Shown here piece by piece: positions 46,240 through 57,732 of a stretch of DNA of 64,000 nucleotides. This stretch comes from Fasciola hepatica (taxonomy: Eukaryota > Platyhelminthes > Trematoda > Plagiorchiida > Fasciolidae), in NCBI GenBank assembly GCA_948099385.1, contig CANUEZ040000116.1, positions 16,589,501 through 16,653,500 of the forward strand, in the 5' to 3' direction. The notes beneath the pieces were generated by a model. That model saw nothing but the letters and a program-made list of their open reading frames with translations. It had not been told where the DNA came from and made no database searches. Numbering within the stretch: position 1 is the stretch's first letter; the number at the start of each line of letters is the position of its first letter. Made by a program: the position numbers and the translations under genes.

Positions 46240-46492
46240 AGCTTGCTGTGGAGCGGTTATACACCAAAGTCGCAAAGGCCCATCGCACTACTGGAAATAA
46301 TTGGCAGCCAAAGGCTGGGAAGTGAAGTGATGGAAAACCACATAAAGTCCCAGTATGTCAGGTGTAATAACCATCCGGACTACACCGGATTACCGTAAAT
46401 CACCAAAGTGACCAGCTGCGGTGCCGGGATTCTAACCCGCGAACTCTGTGGTGGTAAGCCTGCGCTCTAAACCAGTCGACCACTCTAATAGC
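46240..46492 (-). repeat. Dispersed repeat family S, copy 2 (tRNA-headed SINE)
   Basis: On the minus strand, 46492 to 46420 is a tRNA-like head: GTCGACTGGTTTAGAGC as A-box region and GGGTTAGAATCCCGG as a B box with one change. It is followed to 46240 by the body shared with 24000-24150 and 61358-61440. This copy shows the head and body together, supporting a pol III-transcribed SINE family. Confidence 0.65.
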
Positions 46493-46891
46493 GATGTGAG
46501 CCAATAAGATCACAGGACATGCCCCGCTCCACTGCAGTCATGCGCAAGCATGGAATGATAGAAAATAGAGAACAAAGGAAGTGAAAGCCCAATCACTTTT
46601 GACGAACCGGCATCTGATTCTCTTACAGCGACTAAAGAAAATTCGTACAGAGAGAGCTGCTCTGCCGAAGAAACTGTAGCAAACCTCCTGTTTTTCTAAG
46701 AAATCGAGTGCTTAAGTGTCTGTTCACTAACAGAACACTAGTAAACTATGATGCGCAGTGAAATGAAGGAAATCACTCACTGTCGAATTCGAATACTAAC
46801 GTATTATTGTGTCAGAACCGAGATCGGTTAGGAGTGTATCGAAAAATCGATGCTTCATGTGAAATGTTATGGTAAATTTTTATTGTTAAAT
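46493..46891. other. No recognisable gene
   Basis: Nothing beyond a CATGCGCAAGCATGG palindromic word (46531-46545) that resembles CATGCACAAGCATG at 24128-24141. Confidence 0.45.
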
Positions 46892-46980
46892 AACACGGAG
46901 TAGTCAGGTAACCTTTCTCAAGACTGGTTTTACTAGCGAAAACCAGTGTAAAGCCGGTCTTGCGAAAGGTTACCCGTGTT
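46892..46980. repeat. Strong imperfect hairpin (foldback)
   Basis: Arms 46907-46927 and 46954-46974 pair at 19 of 21 positions (GGTAACCTTTCTCAAGACTGG against CCGGTCTTGCGAAAGGTTACC). An inner perfect 8-bp stem (46924-46931 with 46939-46946) partly competes with it, and an outer AACACGG/CCGTGTT stem extends it with an 8-base bulge. It could be a small foldback element or a structured RNA. Function unknown. Confidence 0.75.
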
Positions 46981-48122
46981 GGTCGAAAGGTAGACAACCG
47001 ACCAACGATTTCGACTACACTGTTATTGAGCAATAAAATTTTACCAACACTAACGTCCTCCACATACTTTTTCGTGTGAAAGCCTCTCTGAATAAAGAAA
47101 AGATCACGGTAACGAACAAGCTGGGCAACGTCATCCACTGGCTAACATAGCTACGTGCATACTTTCGGAATAACATTTAAAGTATCAAATTCGGATTGGT
47201 CGATCAATGTTGTAGGTGCCGTATTGTTCGGAACAAGGAGAGAGGTTATTGTTTGTGGTCAGGAAAGTCCGGTGATCAAAGGACATGTAAAACGGGATTC
47301 GCTGCCTCTTATCGTCACTGGAAGGTCACAGTCGACGTCAAGTTGGTTTGGCCTGGCCCTTTCGGATCTCAACCAGTGACTTCACAAACTGTTTGTGTGA
47401 ACAAAGAGAAGGGGTTTACCAGCCCAATCACTGCGTCTCCCGCTGTTCGGAAAAAATTCACGGGTACTTTGTAAATTAATTGGAAGGCTTCATCGTCTAT
47501 TTGGTGCCCTGTGTCGACAAGGGTGCGCGACTATTGTTCTAGTCACGGTTCTTCTGGTTCCCTTTCTTCGGCCAAGCTGGCTTTTGTGTCCTTGATTCAC
47601 TGAGACAGCTGAGGTGTTGTTTAGCCTACACAAGTTACTGAACACGAGAAAATAAATGAACCGGTTAACATGGAGAACGACAGGACAAGCAATTTGTTTT
47701 TGAGCAATCACTGACCAGCTAGTGAAGTGGTCGCTTGGTGTGGCGGAGGGACTAGGTCCTGCTCGCGTTTTAGATCAATCTAAATTTGGTACTAAGAACA
47801 TTATTCTTCCTCAGAATTAACTAACAGCCTTGTAAATTCATGTGATTAATCCTCACTTTTACCTGATGTTACTTCCAATCTATCTTAAAATGGTATAGAG
47901 GAGAATGGACCGATGACCCATGTGTGCACACAGACGTCACGACCAGATTGTTTGTTGCAGGTTTTCACTATCAGTGCTCAATCTCACTTATGTCTGTTAA
48001 AGCCGATAACTCGCGAATCAGAACAACGGGCCCGAGCAATGTTTTATCGAAAATTCAAAACGAATGTGTCGCCTGGCACACATGACTTCCGTATGATACT
48101 CGAACGAATATGATTGGTCAGT

Positions 48123-48127
<5 letters not shown>
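46981..48127. other. No recognisable gene
   Basis: Plus-strand frames of 74 and 92 codons overlap at 47155-47474 without known motifs. I looked here for the missing 3' part of the Gypsy-C integrase and did not find it. Confidence 0.45.

Positions 48128-48177
<50 letters not shown>
48128..48177. repeat. (AT)n microsatellite
   Basis: About 25 perfect AT units, about 110 bp beyond the 3' end of LINE-2. Confidence 0.95.
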
Positions 48178-48180
<3 letters not shown>

Positions 48181-48339
48181 GCCGCTTGAGAACAAGTATG
48201 GTGCCAAGGCAACAACAACAGAAATACTACAAGGTCGAGGGGCGGGGACTGAGAGTCAGCATAAAAATTATAACAAGTTGAAGCAATTTTTTTTTAATAT
48301 TTTCACCGTGCACGTTTTGTGGATTATTTGTCTTTTTTC

Positions 48340-48870
48340 AGTTGTTTATGGGGATCGGGAAGTCAACAGACAGGCCATACAGCATTCGCGCCACTGGACC
48401 CAGTACTGAGCCATATCTCTCAGAGTCTCTAACCCACGGCAATCCTAATTTCTTGGGCCCCAACCAGGAGGGTGGGAAGCACCAACCGAAGTCAAAGCCC
48501 AGACTAACTTCTTCATGCCCCTGGGCCAAGTCATAGCCTGAGCGTCACGCCATTTCTTCCAGTCTTGCCCAACACGTGCAAAAAGAGCACGAAAGGGTGA
48601 ACGGTGGGTAGGCACAAGCACAACGTGCCCGGGCCATCGGAGGTGGTGTAGAGCGTTTATTTCTGTCAGGGGACGACTATCAGCGTCGAACACACAACGA
48701 CGAACCTCCTCATTGCTCACTCGATGTTCCCACCAGACACGAGAAATGCTTCGGAGCCACCGGTGGTCGATTACAGAAAGCCGCCGGGCATCACCAACGC
48801 GGAGGGTCTAGGTCTCGCAACCGTAAAGAAGAACACTGCAAAGTGTAGTATTGTACATCCTTCCTTTGGG
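48340..48870 (-). pseudogene. LINE-2 C-terminal segment
   Basis: The frame 48720-48445 reads SNEEVRRCVFDADSRPLTE, then LHHLRWPGHV, VGQDWKKWRDAQAMTWPRGM and SHPPGWGPRN. This arrangement is the normal C-terminal end of this LINE family, downstream of the RT thumb. Upstream (48870-48730) the YGCETW-type region is present but frame-broken. Confidence 0.8.
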
Positions 48871-48959
48871 AGAAAGCTGGATATCATTGGCGACACCGCA
48901 GATGACACAGGTTCGCGAAAGCTGCTCAGGCTCTCGCAATTCGTTATGTGATCTCCTCC

Positions 48960-49650
48960 CCATCATCAAGGTACTTAAAGCTATTGACTACCTCTGACCG
49001 ATCACCAGTAAGGGTGTGTAGGCACAGGCTCCTGCCAGTCTTGAACAAGCTCTTTGCACTTTGAGGGCTCAAAGTACATACCATTTCGGGACACCTCAAT
49101 CGTCAAGCAATTCATTGCGTGTTGAATTACCTATGCGCTGTCGCTCAGCAAGGCGATATCATCTGCGTACTCTAAGTCAGAGACTCTGCTCCCTGGGAGG
49201 GGCTCAATCCCACAGTTTGGAAGACCCGATAAAGCTTTCTGTAGGACATCCTCTGTAGCAAAGTTGAAAAGAAACGAGGATATTGGGTAGTATTGTCGTA
49301 CTTCATTGGAGACGCCAAAGGGTGGCAAAAGCTGGCCATAGGCCCTAACCCGACCTAAGGTATGAGAATACAACTCTTTGAGGGCCAACACATACTTTTC
49401 AGGTACACCGTTCCTTAACAAACAGTACCACAATACAGACCTAACGACGGGGCCAAAGGCCTCGCAAATGTCTAGAAACAAAGATTGTTGGCCTCTGGAA
49501 AGCGTAACCGTGCTCTAGCAACTGTCGGAGGGTGAAGATTTGATCGATGCATCCGCAACCGGTACGAAACCCAACCTGTTCCTCGCGAGTTAGCTCATCA
49601 CGCTTGTTGTATAACCTGCGTGGAATGACGGGCATTAACAGCTTAGACGC
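48960..49650 (-). pseudogene. LINE-2 reverse transcriptase
   Basis: The frame 49635-49441 has REEQVGFRTGCGCIDQIFTL and RQLLEHGYAFQRPTIFV, the block before motif A. The frame 49481-49131 continues with FLDICEAFGPVVRSVLWYCL (motif A), GRVRAYGQLLPPFGVSNEVRQ (a degraded GVRQGCP-type motif B; G-V-S-N-E-V-R-Q) and VSDLEYADDIALLSDSA, an intact Y-A-D-D. A frame change lies near 49460. The catalytic aspartates survive although the frame does not. Confidence 0.85.
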
Positions 49651-50479
49651 TACCGGGACTAGGCTTATATCCCTATAATTGGCGCACTCACTGAGCGAAC
49701 CCTTCTTGAAGATGGAGACAACGATCGATTACCTCCACAAGAAGGATCGTACTCGGGGTGCCAGACCTTGGAGAACTAAGCTTGAAGCTCTCAAACAAGC
49801 TGCATTCCACCATCTTTAAAAAGAGCGGGGGAAAGGTCAACGGAGTCCTGCGCTGGAGTTCCTTGCGGATCTCGGCCTCAGAAGGTGGATTTGTCGAAAC
49901 AGACCACGGGACGTGTGCCAAAACAGCTATGGGAGAGGCTAACGCTGATAGCCAGCTAAATGGTGCTTCAAAGTGCCCCGATCAGTGTAAAGACATCACT
50001 GCAGATTGTGGATAGGCAACCCTTCAGCTTCGCAAACCGTTTCGCTCACACCCAATGGCTTTCTACCAGTGACCCGGATGAGATAAAATAGCTTACGAGC
50101 ATTTCCCACAGCAGCAGCATGCTCCATCTCTGATGCCTTCTGAGACCACCAGATTTCGCGATCCCTACTTGAGGTGAGTTCACGTCTCGTTGTGAGCTGT
50201 GCTGCATTATGCTCACTTCCAGCCGGGATGGACTGGCCTGCATCGGGAGGGCGTAGGGACTCAGCAGAAATTCAGAGTGTAGCGACACAACGAGTGTGGT
50301 CAAAACTCACCTCTCCAGCAGAATAGAAATCACTGTTTATAAGCGGCCAGTGCTGTTTGATGTTATCTGGTGGCCATGATCCTAGCTTTTCAGCTAGAAC
50401 GTTTCGGAAACTTGAGAGACAAGACGGACTAGAAGGACAGCTGCTGCGTCGTACGTTTGGCCCACCGAAGAACATGGAC

Positions 50480-51250
50480 AGCTTAGGGCAGACTAACGCG
50501 TGGTCGGAGTCAAGGAAATGCTCCAGTACGACCTGCGGTCTTGTAATGCAACCCTGCCATTTCTAGTTAATCCCGACGTGGTCTATCTGGGTCTATTGTT
50601 GACTCGAAGAGGGCTGGGGTCACGTGGCTTACTGGTGATTAGAACGTGTGAAGTTCGTACTGACAAGAAACAGGCGGTGGTCTAAACAAAGAGCCAACAA
50701 TCGTTCCCCGTTTTCTGAACGACAGGAATCGAGGTCAAAAAGGCCTCCCAAATGCGCCTCGTTCGAAGACAGCCGACCGACTCTAGCATTCTTGTCTCAA
50801 GCTAAAATCACGATATCGTCCCGTTTTGCTTTGTGTAGGAGGTCGTGAAACTGTTGGTAGAAGACTTCTCTGATTGTATTTGGACTTCAATATTGTGGGG
50901 ACATAAGCCGAGACGACGTTTGGCTAGTTTGCACAAACCTCTAAGTCTCATTGCGCACAAGCGGCTGCCAACTGGGATCCAGTCAAGTAGAGCAGCCTCA
51001 GCCTTCTCACTGGGAGCTACACCTACGCCAGCAAGACCAGCAGCTGCAGCCTCAGGGTCCCCAGGCAAACGCAGATGAAACTTTACAGGACTGGATGGGA
51101 GCACCAATTAAATGACCGAGCTGGAGTCTTGGATGCGAGTCTCTTGAATACAACACACTTCGATGGCAAGGGTCTCCAGCGTACGAGCTACACATGACTG
51201 TTGTCCTATACGCATCAGCTTTCGCACATTAAATGTGACCAGTTTAAAAG
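50480..51250 (-). pseudogene. LINE-2 APE-type endonuclease
   Basis: Starts with LVTFNVRKLMRIGQQSCVAR (about 51245-51185) and IEVCCIQETRIQDSSSVI (with the metal-binding Glu), then a stop and FHLRLPGDPEAAAAGLAGVG and LLDWIPVGSRLCAMRLRG. Towards the 3' side TQIDHV (about 50590) and DSDHALVC (about 50510) give the C-terminal S-D-H catalytic motif. Between about 50.8 and 50.6 kb the frame is poor and the G-D-x-N-A motif could not be located. Confidence 0.8.
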
Positions 51251-51869
51251 GAAGCCTGGAGCGAAGAAGGGCATCAATTGATGGAAGCGGATTCGGTGAA
51301 ACTTGGATGGTGGACGAAGGTGGACGCGAGAGAACAGGAAGAGGACTTCCTTCAGAGACATCACCGCGAGTACGGCCGACTGCAGCTCCCGAAGAATATT
51401 AAAATGCCAGTGTGCGGGAATGAGGTGTGGAATTAAACAGATCAATCTGGGTGCACGGAGTGACAAGACCAGTGTGAGCATGTTTATCGAAAGTAACCAG
51501 CGTGTAGTAAGACACCCATCGGTTTCATTGTTGTTGACGTTGTGGGCTACTGTACTACTGGGTGGCCCAGTTCAGAGTATGCATTTTTATTCGAGGATGC
51601 AGCTCTAGCCTTTGTGCAACCAAGCACATCCTGCAAGGCAGCGGTGTTAGTTCAGATGAGCCGGTACCCAATTGTACGGTTCATTCGCCTCTTTCGGGAA
51701 CATCTGGGAGCGGGTGACTGGTTGCTCGGTTCATAGGCCCTTCGGATGAGGCCAAACATCTTGGGTGTCCTTTACACCCCTCCAGCACAGATGCCGGTGA
51801 GCTTCGTGTGGTACGCTTCATACGCCACCCATGGTTGGTTTGGAATTAGGATTTAGCCACATCCCCAAA

Positions 51870-52176
51870 ACTGACTACTAGTTTAGAATGTGTCAACCAT
51901 GACAAGGAAGTACTAATTCTTCACAGGTCCGGCGCAGTCTACATGAATTCGTAACCAATGCGCAGAAGGTTAAGACCATGTGTGAATCTCACATTTCACA
52001 GGTGCTTTGGTCGCTAGCACGCATTGCTTGCACCGGCGGACAAGTTCAACAATGTCTGAGTCAATGTTAGACCAGTAGGCGTAGAAGCACGCGATGGCCT
52101 CCTTTCGTGCCATCCTTGGATGGCCCCTGTGTAGCTGGTGAAGGACCTTCGTTCCAAAGCATTGGGGAATTACCAC
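51870..52176 (-). pseudogene. Gypsy-C integrase, N-terminal part
   Basis: The H2C2 zinc domain is complete (LHRGHPRMARKEAIACFYAY, then VRRCKQCVLATKAPVK; His, His, Cys, Cys all present). It is followed after a frame change by HWLRIHVDCAGPVKN with the first catalytic Asp and YFLVMVDTF. Similarity ends at about 51.87 kb, so the second Asp and the Glu are missing. Confidence 0.8.
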
Positions 52177-52399
52177 ACGGTGGGACAGAATCAGACAGTC
52201 ACTTACAAATGTGAGTGCTTCTTCTGTCCGTAGAACTTCCGAATTTCAGGATCCTTAATGTTGGCTGGCCAGGCTTCTCGTAAGTATGACATGAGGCGTT
52301 GCAGTAGTGGGGTCAATTTGAGTTGCTTTGCAGACAGAACCGAAAGTTACTGGCGGATTGCGTATGGAAAACGTGAAATACGTTTTCGACATCTGCGTC

Positions 52400-52870
52400 C
52401 ACATTTATCACTGAAACGATCTCGTCGTTATCTGGTTGACTTTGTGAGTTTGTAGCTATCAGGCGTGATAAGGCAACAGCATGTCCGAGGCTATCTGTTC
52501 GTATGTTCTGTATGCTAAAATCCAACCAAATTAGTATTGTAGCCCAGAGAGGTAGTCTGTTTGCCGTTTGGACAGGTACGCCTGTTTTCGAGGAGGAAAT
52601 AGTGAGTAACGGTCTATGGTCTGTGCATAATGTAAGATGGCGTCCGCATAACATTTTGTGAAGCTTTAAACGGCGAAAATTAAAGCCAGCAATTCTTTTT
52701 CGATCGGAATGAATTTCTTTCAGCAGTGGCCAGTACGCGAGACATGTAACATACTGCTTTCTGACTAAAATCTGGAAATTTATGTAGTAAAACTGCACTT
52801 ATGCCGTAGTCACTAGCATCTGCAGCAACAACGATAGGGAGTTTCGGATTGCATTGCGTTAACACAAGAT
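52400..52870 (-). pseudogene. Gypsy-C RNase H
   Basis: VVAADASDYGISAVLLHKF (start of RNase H, about 52835), VCYMSRVLATAERNS, and after a frame change HLTLCTDHRPLLTI and TILIWLDFSIQNIRTDSLGH, then ALSRL. These are the ordered RNase H motifs of Ty3/Gypsy Pol. The C-terminal D-x-L-S-R motif is altered to V-A-L-S-R. Confidence 0.8.
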
Positions 52871-53089
52871 CAGATGCAAGTATTTTCTTGATCTTCTCAA
52901 ACGCGTCTCGGCAGTGTGATGACCAAAACCATTCAGTGTCTTTCTTCAAGATATCATTTAAAGGTACAAAATTGTTGTAATAATTTAGCACGCCTAGGAA
53001 AGACTGAAGCCTCGTCTTGTTAGCAGAAGCTGGAAAATTTTGGATTGTAGCTATCTTAGTTGGGTCGAAACGCCGACCGTTCTCATCTA

Positions 53090-53730
53090 CCATAGCCCCA
53101 AGTTAACTGATATGCGATAGCCGAAACACACATCTTTGCATCTGAAGACTGAAACCGTATGACTGGACGCGCCTGAAAGCCTCGTCCAAATGTACTCCAT
53201 GTTCATCCCCGGAAGTACTGACAACAATGGTATCGTCCGTGTACGCCAAGGTGTAGGACAGACCGCTCCGCAATGTTCATTATTTGTTGGAAAAATGCTG
53301 GTGCACATTTAACGCCGAAAGGAAGCCGATTATACGGTTACAACCGGCTATGAGTGTCAATTGTCAAGTGCTTTGCAGGAATCTTCCACTTCTACTTGCA
53401 GACAAGCATCCGAGAAGTCGAGTTCAGAAAAAACGTCCTTCATTTAGTTTGGCAAAAAGATCCTCAGGGATCGGGAGTGGGTACGGATGCGTCTGGAGTG
53501 CTTCGTTCAAACCGGTTGAGAAATCGCCACGGATGGGCCCAGCGCTATTGGCCTTCCTAATGCCTACCATTGAAGAGACCCAGGAAGAATAGGTGACTTC
53601 GCTTATTACTTTTAACTGTTCCAAACGATCTAACTGGGCGTCGATTTGTGGGGTGGCTGCATCGGAAAGAGGTCTTTTAGGACGAAAAATGGGTGTGCTC
53701 TCCGGAAGGATGAACAAAGTTATTTTTGCT
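53090..53730 (-). pseudogene. Gypsy-C reverse transcriptase
   Basis: Starts with PIFRPKRPLSDAATPQIDAQ and LDRLEQLKVISEVTYSSW, then GDFSTGLNEALQTHPYPLPI. Further on, in another frame, come ELDFSDACLQVEVED (first catalytic Asp) and LAYTDDTIVVS, an intact Y-T-D-D at 53243-53232. The connection segment (RFDPTKIATIQNFPASANKT, then LQSFLGVLNYYNNFVP) runs to about 52.97 kb. Several stops separate these blocks. Confidence 0.85.
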
Positions 53731-53839
53731 TTTGTGCATTAGCGTAAACCGGGTTTGAAAATGTCTGAATGTTTTGCTTCTAATGCTGACACAAAGTCTT
53801 GCTATGATTTTAATTTGACAGTTGCAACGTCAATAGTGG

Positions 53840-53950
53840 ATGAAAAAGGTGGTAAAGATGGGTTGGGTGAATTGCTAACTGAACTAATAGGGACATCCCA
53901 AAGATGCAGTTGTTCTAACTAGTCGATTCCTAGTAGGTTCAGGTCATTTG
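53840..53950 (-). pseudogene. Gypsy-C protease C-terminal end
   Basis: SSNDLNLLGID (about 53955-53921), then LEQLHLWDVPI after a stop. This is the conserved N-L-L-G-x-D-W-L strand at the end of retropepsins. The active-site part should lie near 54.1-54.2 kb, where the frames are too damaged to call. Confidence 0.65.
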
Positions 53951-54282
53951 ACGATGCAACGAATGAAATAAAAATCCACATTACAACTCACTAACAAATG
54001 AAATGGGTTGTCCCGGGGCATTGCGAGCTGGACGGCTCGTGGGTTCAAGTGTGGGGTTGCCAATCCTCCGCCAGGTAGATTTCGAAATGATGGCAACGTC
54101 CGAAACGGTTTCCATTTGCAGGGACACAGAAAAAGCATTATGCCAAAGGATGATGTATTTTCTACACTGACGTATTGTTTCGTAGAACGTAGTAAACGCA
54201 CGGTTAGATTGTCCTCCGAATCAAATTTGACTGCGTTCGATAGCGACCAGTTCGCCTGCGTATTTCCGCACAACAATCTTCC

Positions 54283-54806
54283 TTATGTCCCCATCTCATC
54301 ACAATGTTCGCAATTCTGCTGCCGGAACTGACAAATCCCACACGTAATGCCACGCATCACAAAACCAGCAAGCTGAAGGTAGCCGTCCGTCTTAGCCGCT
54401 GATGCCCAGAGCATTTGTGAGTCTTTCTTTAGGTTTACCAGTCTGAGGTGGTGAGATCTTGCAAGGAACACGAGTCTTCTGTGTCTAGTCGAGCAAACAG
54501 ACGGGTTCTGATATCACTGTCAATGTGAGACGTTAGGCCTGAGACAAGAATCAGTAATTTAAATTAATCACTAGTCTATTGTTTTAACTGAAATCTCTCG
54601 CACTCACGATTTACTCTGACTGCATATGTAACGATATCCTCATCTGTTTGTCTGATGATCTTTAACCGGTTGTGACTAGTATCGAATATTGATGCTCGCA
54701 CGCCGAAGATAGTCACGATATGTGAAACAGTCTCATTCAGAGTGAGATCTCGTGGATATTTCGGTAAAATGTATTTGCAATACTGGGTGTGTTCTGGTGT
54801 GCCCAT
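54283..54806 (-). pseudogene. Gypsy-C Gag
   Basis: The frame 54806-54576 reads YILPKYPRDLTLNETVSHIV, then FGVRASIFDTSHNRLKI and DEDIVTYAVRVNRECERFQL, a Gag capsid pattern typical of these elements. About 100 bp on, the frame 54471-54283 has CGICQFRQQNCEHCDEMG, a decayed zinc-knuckle region (the pattern in relatives is C..C..xH....CPFR...C..C...GH). The frame break between them is at about 54.57-54.47 kb. Confidence 0.75.
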
Positions 54807-54810
54807 TTCT

Positions 54811-57460
54811 GCATCACAACACGAACTTTGACTGCCTCATTTCTCGGATTCTAAAAACAGTCTCTCCTGTGTTAGCTTTAAGGCGGTCGTTTGAAGAAGT
54901 GCGCTGCTAAAGTCCATCCATTTCCAACTGTGACCGATCGCCAACGGAATCCGCCAAAACTCCCATTGTCAATATATCGAATAACCTAGTAAACATAAGT
55001 TCTTAAGTTCCGTTCTTGACAGAAATTCCCCCCCCCCCCCCCCCAAATAACACGTTTTTGCCAGTCATGGTAATCTGTGAGGTCCATGTATACACATGTC
55101 CACACAAAACTGTCGAATACCAATTCCGCGTACCACAGTCATTGTGCATTCTGTCAGTCAGATGCGAGTGTCAAAAAATAGAATTCAAAACCCGCGGCCG
55201 TAGTCGGAACAGTTCGGTTGGGCCGGGACGCTGAACGCACATGTTCGGATTCCAGGCTATTTGTCACGTGAAAAACAGCTTAGCGTCAACAATGCGCGCT
55301 GACCTAGTGAGTCACCAATCGGTCCCAGAATGGTCAATTTCGGTGAAACTACCTTAGACAGACTACGGCGAGATTAAAGGGTTGACAGACCTCAAGAGTA
55401 CATGCACATGCATACAACATGCACTTTATCAGTGTTTACATGATCTGACGTGGTGCGGCATACAAACAGCACTTGGGTACGACAACAGAACTACTATCAT
55501 TGGTGAAACAGAGACCCACTCGCAAGCATAATCCGAGTTCACAATCGAACACTGGACTATCTAAAATCCCCTTCAGAATAGGTTTCTTAGTAAGCGCCGG
55601 AATGACGAGAATCATCGCCAAACACAATGATTATTCATCAGAAGACTTTGACTCTATCAACGCTGCTTCAATAAGACCACGATCGAGATTTATAAGATTG
55701 GACCTCATCACAACAAATCAGTCCCGCTCTGTTACTATTTTTCGTCATGATTTCAACTTTTTTTAAGAATGTGTTATCGGTTAGCCTTAGCTCCCGGCAA
55801 TCCTGTTTCTCTTGGATGAAATATGACTGCTCGAGATGATCGGGAATTTCAGTGGAAAGCAAATCCCTGCCAGATCAAAGGTCAGTAAATGTGAAAAACG
55901 AACAAATGAATTGAGACATCTGACAATCTGCCCTTCCGGATATGAACACTGGAGCACCGGGGCCCTTATTTTCGTTTGTTGAACGTGAAAAGAAGTACGC
56001 TGTAACGGAAAACAACGCGCTTGATCGCATATCATCTCAGTTAGTATTCCCAAATTGCGAACGCGCGTGTTCACACGTTTCCGTCCATTAAACCAACCGA
56101 GTCTGAGATCGTAGAACACAAATGTTACAAGAGAAAAATGGTTGATCGAGATGTTTCAGTTCTTTCACAATGGTTTTCAATGCGTCCTGGCAACAAACAG
56201 CGATCGCCCAAAGGTTAAAAAGAGAAGAGATCCAGTCAAGTTGACATTCGAGACAAAATAGGAAGAAGACTGAGTGAAAATAGGGTATCGCATATTGGTC
56301 TCTCCCCTTCCCGATTCGAGAGCATTTGTGTACAGTTATGAAATGGAAAAATTACTTCCCAGGACCAATGTTACCAACAAGTAGTTACGGGTGGGGAGAA
56401 CGGAAAACGAGATCAGATGAAAAAAGAACTCATACGGAAAATGATCGATCATATCAGAAGAGTAAAACTCGCCCTTATTCGTAATCGAATATGGTGGGGG
56501 AAAATGCTGTGCTGGAGACTGAGGTGCAAAAAAGACACCGTAAAAAACCGACCCCGGGAGGAAAGAAACGAGACGGGAATCCGCCGAATACGAGAGTAGT
56601 GAAAGAAGCAAAAAAAGGAACAAATCGCACCTGAGAGCAGTGTTCTCGAGCGTTCAAAAGAAAAAAAATCGTTCCCTGTGTGACAGCAGATGCGCGGGTG
56701 ATGGCTTGCAATCAAAGCACACGAAGCATCAACTTGACCTGACAAGACTTGAAGAGAACCTGAATGCAAGAATTTTTGCCCAACTGTACAATACTGAGAG
56801 GTGAGGGGGTCACATTTACAAGGAATTTGGATGTATGTGAAAAATTATTACTATGGGAATATCGAAGACGTAAAAAAACAACCAGGTTAAGTGAGCGAAA
56901 AGAAGAGACAAGCACCAAAAGAGAAAAAAATGTTAATAGCTCATCACACCAGAGCAGATTCCAAGGAATGAATGAATGGAGCCAACATATTAATTCTCAT
57001 CATACTGCTAAGACGGTTATTAGTATTATAGTTCTCAGTTGACCGTTTGCCAGCTAGGGTGTTACTGACCATGACCGTGAGACGAACGGCGGAAGGAGGC
57101 AGTGGGGTGAAACACACTCATCAGTGGTCATACAAGTTGTAGCAAGGCGTAAACGAACCTGAGGAACACACATGTTCATTTATGAACTGGACGGAAGGGC
57201 GTTCAAACAGAGAAATTGGAAGTGTACGGTACAAATCCATGCCCATGACTGGTTCGTTTCATGCATGAATGCACGTATGTTCGTGTTTGAATGAATATAA
57301 AAGTGGATTAGAAGAACAGGGCATCTCCAGAACTGAATGTGATAGTTCAAAAATAGCGAAGTGAATAAAAGGACGTCAGCATGACCACGGGGGAAAGATT
57401 CAGGTAAATCCAGTGTACGTAAGGAAGTTTGATATTATGTGAAGCATACTCGATGTTAGC
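54811..57460. other. No recognisable gene
   Basis: About 2.6 kb with no family recognised. Minus-strand frames around 56336-56770 are rich in Phe, Ser and Leu and contain no motif. An uninterrupted C17-18 run lies at about 55027-55044. Confidence 0.45.
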
Positions 57461-57466
57461 TTTATT
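57461..57466 (-). promoter_or_regulatory. Candidate poly(A) signal of the SOX gene
   Basis: AATAAA on the minus strand about 265 bp downstream of the SOX stop codon, giving a 3' UTR of about 290 bp. This is the nearest perfect hexamer in the right orientation. Confidence 0.45.
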
Positions 57467-57732
57467 ATAGTCTTGTAACGGTGATGATTATTATTAATCA
57501 TAATAGCTGCATATCAGTGCTGTCTGGCGCACGTGATCAGTGCGAAGGGAGTTCTGAGACAGGATTATGAAAATGTATCATAGCCGAAAGAGAACGAGAG
57601 TAGGAGAGGGGGGGGGGCGGGAGATAAAAGGCCACAGAGATAGAGAACAGTTCAAAACTCGTACGTTTCCTGAATAAACAGTGAACGAACGACGCGACGG
57701 AGTAGAATACACGGAAGAGAAAGGAAAGTCGT

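Larger units (their letters stand above)
48287..51800 (-). mobile_element. LINE-2: APE-type non-LTR retrotransposon
   Basis: A minus-strand LINE of about 3.5 kb with 5' region (51.8-51.25 kb), endonuclease (51.25-50.48 kb), RT (49.65-48.95 kb), C-terminal region (48.87-48.34 kb) and a short A-tail, seen as T9 on the plus strand at 48287-48295. It is of the same general type as LINE-1 but a different family. It is close to a widely distributed trematode LINE: the ASHPPGWGPRN end and the LRLPGDPEAAAAGLAGVGVA endonuclease entry are characteristic. Its 5' end directly abuts the broken Gypsy-C integrase at about 51.85 kb. Frameshifts and stops abound. Confidence 0.85.
51850..54810 (-). mobile_element. 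Gypsy-C: Ty3/Gypsy retrotransposon, 3'-truncated
   Basis: A minus-strand Ty3/Gypsy: Gag (54806), zinc-knuckle region (54.4 kb), end of protease (53.93 kb), RT (53.72-53.1 kb), RNase H (52.86-52.4 kb), integrase zinc domain (52.13 kb) and the beginning of the integrase core (51.95-51.87 kb). It is cut there by the 5' end of LINE-2, and no continuation was found on the other side of LINE-2. It belongs to the K02A2.6-like group of gypsy elements by its motifs and differs from both A and B. LTRs not seen. Confidence 0.8.

Noticed and set aside
47155..48127. Remaining 3' part of Gypsy-C integrase on the far side of LINE-2
   Set aside because: No integrase motif (second Asp or Glu region) was found on the minus strand here, so an insertion into Gypsy-C is not proven; a truncation junction is possible.
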